Part shown: in pieces, positions 60,520 through 64,000 of the stretch | Layout of the letters: the number at the start of each line of letters is the position of its first letter | Position numbering within the stretch: position 1 is the first letter of the stretch | NCBI GenBank assembly: GCA_964561215.1 | Contig: CAZLOS010000005.1 | Span: 53,073 to 117,072, forward strand | DNA from: JAJFUV01 sp964561215 | GTDB lineage: Bacteria > Acidobacteriota > Terriglobia > Bryobacterales > Bryobacteraceae | Length of the DNA stretch: 64,000 bases | Direction: 5' to 3' | Notes under the pieces: model-generated | Told to the model about the DNA's origin: nothing | The model's input: the letters and a program-made list of their open reading frames with translations, nothing else | Database searches by the model: none | Position numbers and translations under genes: made by a program

Positions 60520-61269
60520 ATGAGCACCCCATTTCGTCTGGACGGCAAGAAAGCGCTGGTGACGGGAGGCGCGAGCGGCATTGGCGAGGCGATCAGCCGG
60601 GCCTTCGCCGAGGCGGGAGCGGCGGTCACCATTCTGGACGTCGATCCCGACCGCGCCGCGGCGCTCGCATCCGAACTGCCGGGCGCGTCGAGCGTCGCCT
60701 GCGACGTGACAAACGAGGCCCGGGTGCAGGAAGTCTTCCAGCAGCTCGGCGCGCTGGACATCCTGGTGAACAACGCCGGCGTGGGCCTGGTGGGCGGCGT
60801 CGAAGAAACCGCGCTGGACGACTTTCAACGTCTGCTGCGCATCAATGTTGAAGGCATGTTTCTGGTGACAAAGGCGGCCATGCCGCTGCTGGTGGCATCG
60901 CACGGAACGATCGTGAATATCGGCTCCGTGGCGGGCGTGGTGGGCGTCAAGAAGCGCTTCGCCTATTGCGCCACCAAGGGCGCGGTGGTAGCCATGACGA
61001 GGCAGCTTTCCGTCGACTACCCCACGCAAATCAGGGTGAACTGCATCTGTCCGGGCACCGTGGACACACCGTTCGTCGAGGCGTACCTGGAGAAGTACCA
61101 CAAGCACGAAAAGGAGAAGGTGCGCGCCGAACTGAATGCGCGCCAGCCCATCGGCCGCCTGGGCAAGCCCATCGAGATCGCGCACCTGGCCCTGTATCTG
61201 GCCTCCGGGGAAGCCGCTTTCACAACCGGCAGCGTTATCACAATCGACGGCGGGTGGACCGCGGCCTAG
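60520..61269 (+). CDS. SDR-family dehydrogenase, probable 2-keto-3-deoxy-sugar-acid dehydrogenase
   Basis: A 249-residue NAD(P)-dependent enzyme. TGGASGIG (residues 15-22) binds the cofactor. NNAGVGLVGGVEE, IGSVAGVV with the catalytic Ser, and Tyr149/Lys153 in AYCATKGAVVAM form the active site. ICPGTVDTPFVEAYLE and GSVITIDGGWTA complete the fold. The CPGTVDTP end is like the DHRS6/2-keto-3-deoxy-L-fuconate dehydrogenase group, so a role in the non-phosphorylated L-rhamnose/L-fucose route fits the locus. ATG 60520 is 4 nt after the upstream stop. Confidence 0.85.
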   Translation: MSTPFRLDGKKALVTGGASGIGEAISRAFAEAGAAVTILDVDPDRAAALASELPGASSVACDVTNEARVQEVFQQLGALDILVNNAGVGLVGGVEETALDDFQRLLRINVEGMFLVTKAAMPLLVASHGTIVNIGSVAGVVGVKKRFAYCATKGAVVAMTRQLSVDYPTQIRVNCICPGTVDTPFVEAYLEKYHKHEKEKVRAELNARQPIGRLGKPIEIAHLALYLASGEAAFTTGSVITIDGGWTAA

Positions 61270-61279
61270 CGGCTGACAG

Positions 61280-61285
61280 TACACT
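61280..61285 (+). promoter_or_regulatory. Candidate -10 element of the M1 peptidase gene
   Basis: TACACT ends 6 nt before ATG 61292, predicting a leaderless transcript. It is placed directly after the SDR stop, so the peptidase has its own promoter. Confidence 0.4.
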
Positions 61286-61291
61286 GTGGAT

Positions 61292-63706
61292 ATGAGGCGG
61301 CTCCTCGCGCTAGCGCTGTCCCTGGCCCCCACTTTCGCTGCCAGTCCGCCCACGGCGCTGGACCTGTCGCGACAGATCAAGGAACTGACCCTGGACGCCG
61401 AAGAGTGCTACCACGTCCGGGAACTCAACTTTCAGAAGGAAGACATCCGATTCTTCCTTTCCGAGGGTTACCTTGTCTTCTCGCGGCCGATTGCGGGAAG
61501 GCCGCTCTCGGCGGTCTTCACGACCGACATGGAGGGCGGGGACGCGGAGATTCTGCTGTTCCCCCCGTTGGCGAGCGAGCGGCGCTTGCTGGCCTCGTAT
61601 ACGCACTCGCCTAATCTGAACGAGCACATCCGGACGGCGGTGTTCTTCTTCACCGACTCGACATATGAAATGCTCATGGAGCGCATCCGGGCCGAAGGTT
61701 CCTTCAAGAAGAAACCCGAGGCCGGCGTGCTGGTGGCGAGCGGATTCCAGAGCATCGTGCGCAACCTGATCTCGAGTTACGAGACCAGGCTGGTGGACGA
61801 CCTGCTCACACGCCGCCCCGAAACCGGCTTCTTCTATGCGGTTGTCACAGGAAGGAAATTAGGGAATTTCGACCTGCTCTACGACCCGCGGATGACGGAG
61901 CAGATCAACATCGGCCAGGTGACCGCCCGCAACCAGCGCGTCTTTTTCGATTCCTGGACCAGCTTCCAGGCGCGTTCGTTCCGTAACGGCTCGCGGCAGG
62001 CGCCCGCGCCGGAGTTCACGCTTCGCAACTTCCGCATCGATGCGACGCTGAGCGCGGACCTGAACCTGCGCGTCACCACGCGCGCCGCCCTGGAACCCTC
62101 GGTGGACTCGTTGCGCAGCCTGCCATTCGAAATCTCGCGCCGCATGCGCATCCTGGGAGCGCGCATCGACGGGCAGCCGGCGGAAGTCTTCCAGCGCGAG
62201 TCGATGCGGGCCAACCTGCTGCGCGGCCCGGACAACGAAGTTTTCCTGGTGTTGCCCTCCGCGGCACTCGAGAAGGGCCGGCGCTACGAGATCGAGTTCG
62301 TCCATGAAGGAAATGTGGTCAGCGAGGCGGGGAATCGCGTTTATTACGTGGGAGCGCGCGGCAACTGGTATCCCAACAGGGCCATGCAGTTCGCCGAGTA
62401 CGATCTGACCTTCCATTACCCGAAGAGTTTCGACCTGGTGGCATCCGGCGAGATCGTTGAAAACCGCGAGCAAGGCGAGTGGCGTTTGACCCACCGCCGC
62501 ATTACTTCTCCGGTCCGGCTGGCCGGATTCAATCTCGGCGACTATCGACACAGCATTGTGAAGCGCGGTGGTTACACCGTGGAAGTTTATGCGAATCGAA
62601 AGCTCGAACCGACGCTGTCCCGCGGTTCCTCGCCGGTTCTGATGGTGCCGCCGCGAACCGGGCCTCCGCGCCTGTCGAGGCGCCAGGATCCCTTGACGGT
62701 CGAGCCCATGATCGTGCCTGCCGCAAGCGCGCCCGCGCGCACCGAGCTGTTGGCCGGCGAGATCGCGTCGTCGCTCGAATTCATGTCCGCATGGTTCGGT
62801 CCGCCGCCGCTCAGGACCCTTACTGTGTCTCCCATTCCCGGCACGTTCGGCCAAGGCTTTCCGGGTCTGATCTATCTCTCCACGTTAAGCTATCTTGCAC
62901 CAGACGACAGGCCTTCCGCTGCCCGATCGGAATGGAACCGCTTGTTCTTTTCCGAGATTCTGCATGCCCACGAGACCGCGCATCAATGGTGGGGCAACAC
63001 GGTCACAGCGGCAGGCTACCAAGACGAGTGGCTGATGGAATCGCTGGCCAATTACTCCGCGCTTTTGTACCTCGAACGGCGAAAGGGTGTGCGCGTCATG
63101 GATTCCGTTCTCCAGGAGTACAAAGCCGGCCTGCTCGCTCCTTCCGAGGACGGCCGGTCGGTGGAGTCGGTGGGGCCGGTCGTGCTGGGCTCGCGCCTCA
63201 AGACCTCGCTTGCGCCCGACGCCTGGCGAGCCATCACGTACGAGAAAGGCTCCTGGATCATGCACATGCTGCGGCGGAAGTTGGGCGACGAGCGCTTCCT
63301 GGCAGCGCTGAAGGAACTCTGCCGCCGCTACCGGTACCGGGGGGTGAGCACGGACCAGTTCCGCAGTGTGCTCAAGGAATACATGCCGCCGGATTCTCCC
63401 GACCCTGCGCTCGAAGAGTTCTTTGAGCGGTGGGTTTACGGCACCGGCATCCCCACACTGAAGCTCTCCTGGAACATGCTCGGCAAGGCGCCCAAACAGA
63501 CCTTGCGCATCACTGTCACGCAAACCGGCGTGGAGGATGACTTCAGCATCGAGGTCCCCGTGGAAGTGCAGCTTGCCAAGGGCCGTTCGATTTCGCGCGT
63601 TGTCCGCACTTCGTCCACTCCGGCGAGCGTAGATGTGCGGCTGGCGCGGCCTCCGCTCAAGGTGTTGATGGATCCGTCGCAGAGCATCCTGGCCGTACGC
63701 GACTAA
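61292..63706 (+). CDS. M1-family metallo-aminopeptidase, secreted
   Basis: The 804-residue enzyme removes N-terminal residues from peptides. A signal peptide (RRLLALALSLAPTFA) and a beta-rich N-terminal half are followed by the gluzincin site: His560-Glu561 and His564 in HAHETAHQWWGN, and Glu583 in DEWLMESLANYSALL at the usual 18-residue spacing. The C-terminal part has AITYEKGSWIMHMLRRKLGD and RVVRTSSTPASVDVRLARPP. The N-terminal half is longer than in classical M1 members, with membrane-protein-like beta structure, as in other acidobacterial M1 proteins. GTG 61286 is an alternative start in frame but overlaps the predicted transcription start. Confidence 0.92.
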   Translation: MRRLLALALSLAPTFAASPPTALDLSRQIKELTLDAEECYHVRELNFQKEDIRFFLSEGYLVFSRPIAGRPLSAVFTTDMEGGDAEILLFPPLASERRLLASYTHSPNLNEHIRTAVFFFTDSTYEMLMERIRAEGSFKKKPEAGVLVASGFQSIVRNLISSYETRLVDDLLTRRPETGFFYAVVTGRKLGNFDLLYDPRMTEQINIGQVTARNQRVFFDSWTSFQARSFRNGSRQAPAPEFTLRNFRIDATLSADLNLRVTTRAALEPSVDSLRSLPFEISRRMRILGARIDGQPAEVFQRESMRANLLRGPDNEVFLVLPSAALEKGRRYEIEFVHEGNVVSEAGNRVYYVGARGNWYPNRAMQFAEYDLTFHYPKSFDLVASGEIVENREQGEWRLTHRRITSPVRLAGFNLGDYRHSIVKRGGYTVEVYANRKLEPTLSRGSSPVLMVPPRTGPPRLSRRQDPLTVEPMIVPAASAPARTELLAGEIASSLEFMSAWFGPPPLRTLTVSPIPGTFGQGFPGLIYLSTLSYLAPDDRPSAARSEWNRLFFSEILHAHETAHQWWGNTVTAAGYQDEWLMESLANYSALLYLERRKGVRVMDSVLQEYKAGLLAPSEDGRSVESVGPVVLGSRLKTSLAPDAWRAITYEKGSWIMHMLRRKLGDERFLAALKELCRRYRYRGVSTDQFRSVLKEYMPPDSPDPALEEFFERWVYGTGIPTLKLSWNMLGKAPKQTLRITVTQTGVEDDFSIEVPVEVQLAKGRSISRVVRTSSTPASVDVRLARPPLKVLMDPSQSILAVRD

Positions 63707-63726
63707 CAGCGCGCCCTGGATAGCCT

Positions 63727-64000
63727 ATGATGTCTCACATGGCACACCTCAGCCGCAGGTCCTTTTTGGCCGCCTCGACGGCTATCGCCGCGCCCACCCG
63801 TCCGCCGGATAAGGTGGCGGTTCTCACCTTCGACGACGCCGTGAAGTCGCACCGCACCTTTGTGGCTCCGCTCCTCAAAGAGCACGGGTTCCAGGCTACT
63901 TTCTTCATATCGCACGGGTTCATGAACCTGGTGGATCACTCGCTCCCCTGGAAGGAGGTCGCGGAAATCCACCAGATGGGTTTCGAGATCGGCAACCATA
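63727..64000 (+). CDS. Polysaccharide deacetylase family protein, Tat-exported (5' part)
   Basis: The frame is open to the right edge. A Tat-type signal (HLSRRSFLAASTAIAA) leads into the NodB-type catalytic core VAVLTFDDAVKSHRTFVAPL (TFDD motif with the metal-binding Asp) and GFQATFFISHGFMNLVDHSL, then MGFEIGNH, the second metal motif start. Such enzymes remove acetyl or formyl groups from carbohydrates. ATGs at 63727, 63730 and 63739 are possible; the last is nearest the Tat motif. No stop within the window. Confidence 0.85.
   Translation, partial: MMSHMAHLSRRSFLAASTAIAAPTRPPDKVAVLTFDDAVKSHRTFVAPLLKEHGFQATFFISHGFMNLVDHSLPWKEVAEIHQMGFEIGNH

Noticed and set aside
1..64000. tRNA, rRNA, CRISPR arrays, insertion sequences, prophage
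   Set aside because: I looked for tRNA T-loop/acceptor patterns in intergenic spaces, regular direct repeats, transposase or integrase motifs and phage genes, and found none.

Overview
The window reads as a chromosome segment of an Acidobacteriota bacterium close to Candidatus Solibacter/Bryobacter. This rests on protein style rather than a marker gene: a VWFA-related acidobacterial surface protein, HEAT/TPR lipoproteins, MacB-type permeases, S9/S10/M1 secreted peptidases, long arrays of Tat-exported sugar enzymes, high GC and dense gene packing. Most genes are recognisable. No tRNA, rRNA, insertion sequence, prophage or CRISPR array was seen.

Layout. 1-2144: 5' part of an RND efflux pump gene on the minus strand, running off the left edge. 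2307-5836: two secreted serine peptidases (S9, S10). 5875-7381: a cold-shock gene and a TonB gene, diverging across a spacer with two palindromes. 7350-17954: a long minus-strand operon tgt-yajC-secD-secF-tonB-exbB-exbD-exbD-TPR lipoprotein-rsh-DUF971, joining Sec translocation, Ton energy coupling and (p)ppGpp control. 17969-19937: a broken CehA/McbA-type metallohydrolase, lacking its N-terminus and frameshifted, abutting tgt at an 18-bp perfect palindrome. 19979-25741: a hypothetical gene, a VWFA-related gene, an MrfA/Hrq1-type helicase, a PilZ gene and ogt. 25698-32885: a KdtA-LpxK fusion, an exported hypothetical protein, a HEAT-repeat/VWA-like protein, a cyclophilin and a 5'-nucleotidase. 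33004-37025: a lower-GC membrane gene and a TPR-MacB permease-TolC unit.

37099-44074 is a complete-looking histidine operon, hisI-G-D-C-HAD-B-H-F-A, with translational overlaps. In front of hisI lies an unannotated histidine leader peptide (six His in 20 codons), an antiterminator arm and an intrinsic terminator. This is a textbook attenuator, and I regard it as the strongest regulatory discovery here. A HAD phosphatase inside the operon is the likely histidinol-phosphatase; hisE is absent.

44083-63706 is a carbohydrate locus. A minus-strand arm holds a six-hairpin glycosidase, a Gfo/Idh oxidoreductase and an internally deleted GH106-like protein. A plus-strand arm holds a GH78 alpha-L-rhamnosidase, a TIM-barrel protein, a GH95-like enzyme, a second six-hairpin enzyme, another TIM-barrel protein, L-rhamnose mutarotase, a URO-D/methyltransferase-fold protein and an SDR dehydrogenase, followed by an M1 peptidase and the start of a polysaccharide deacetylase. 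Together they suggest breakdown of a rhamnose-rich, possibly O-methylated, glycan.

Across the window several genes have a TANAAT-like hexamer 6-9 nt before the start codon, which predicts leaderless transcripts. All functional calls are from reading motifs; no database search was run.
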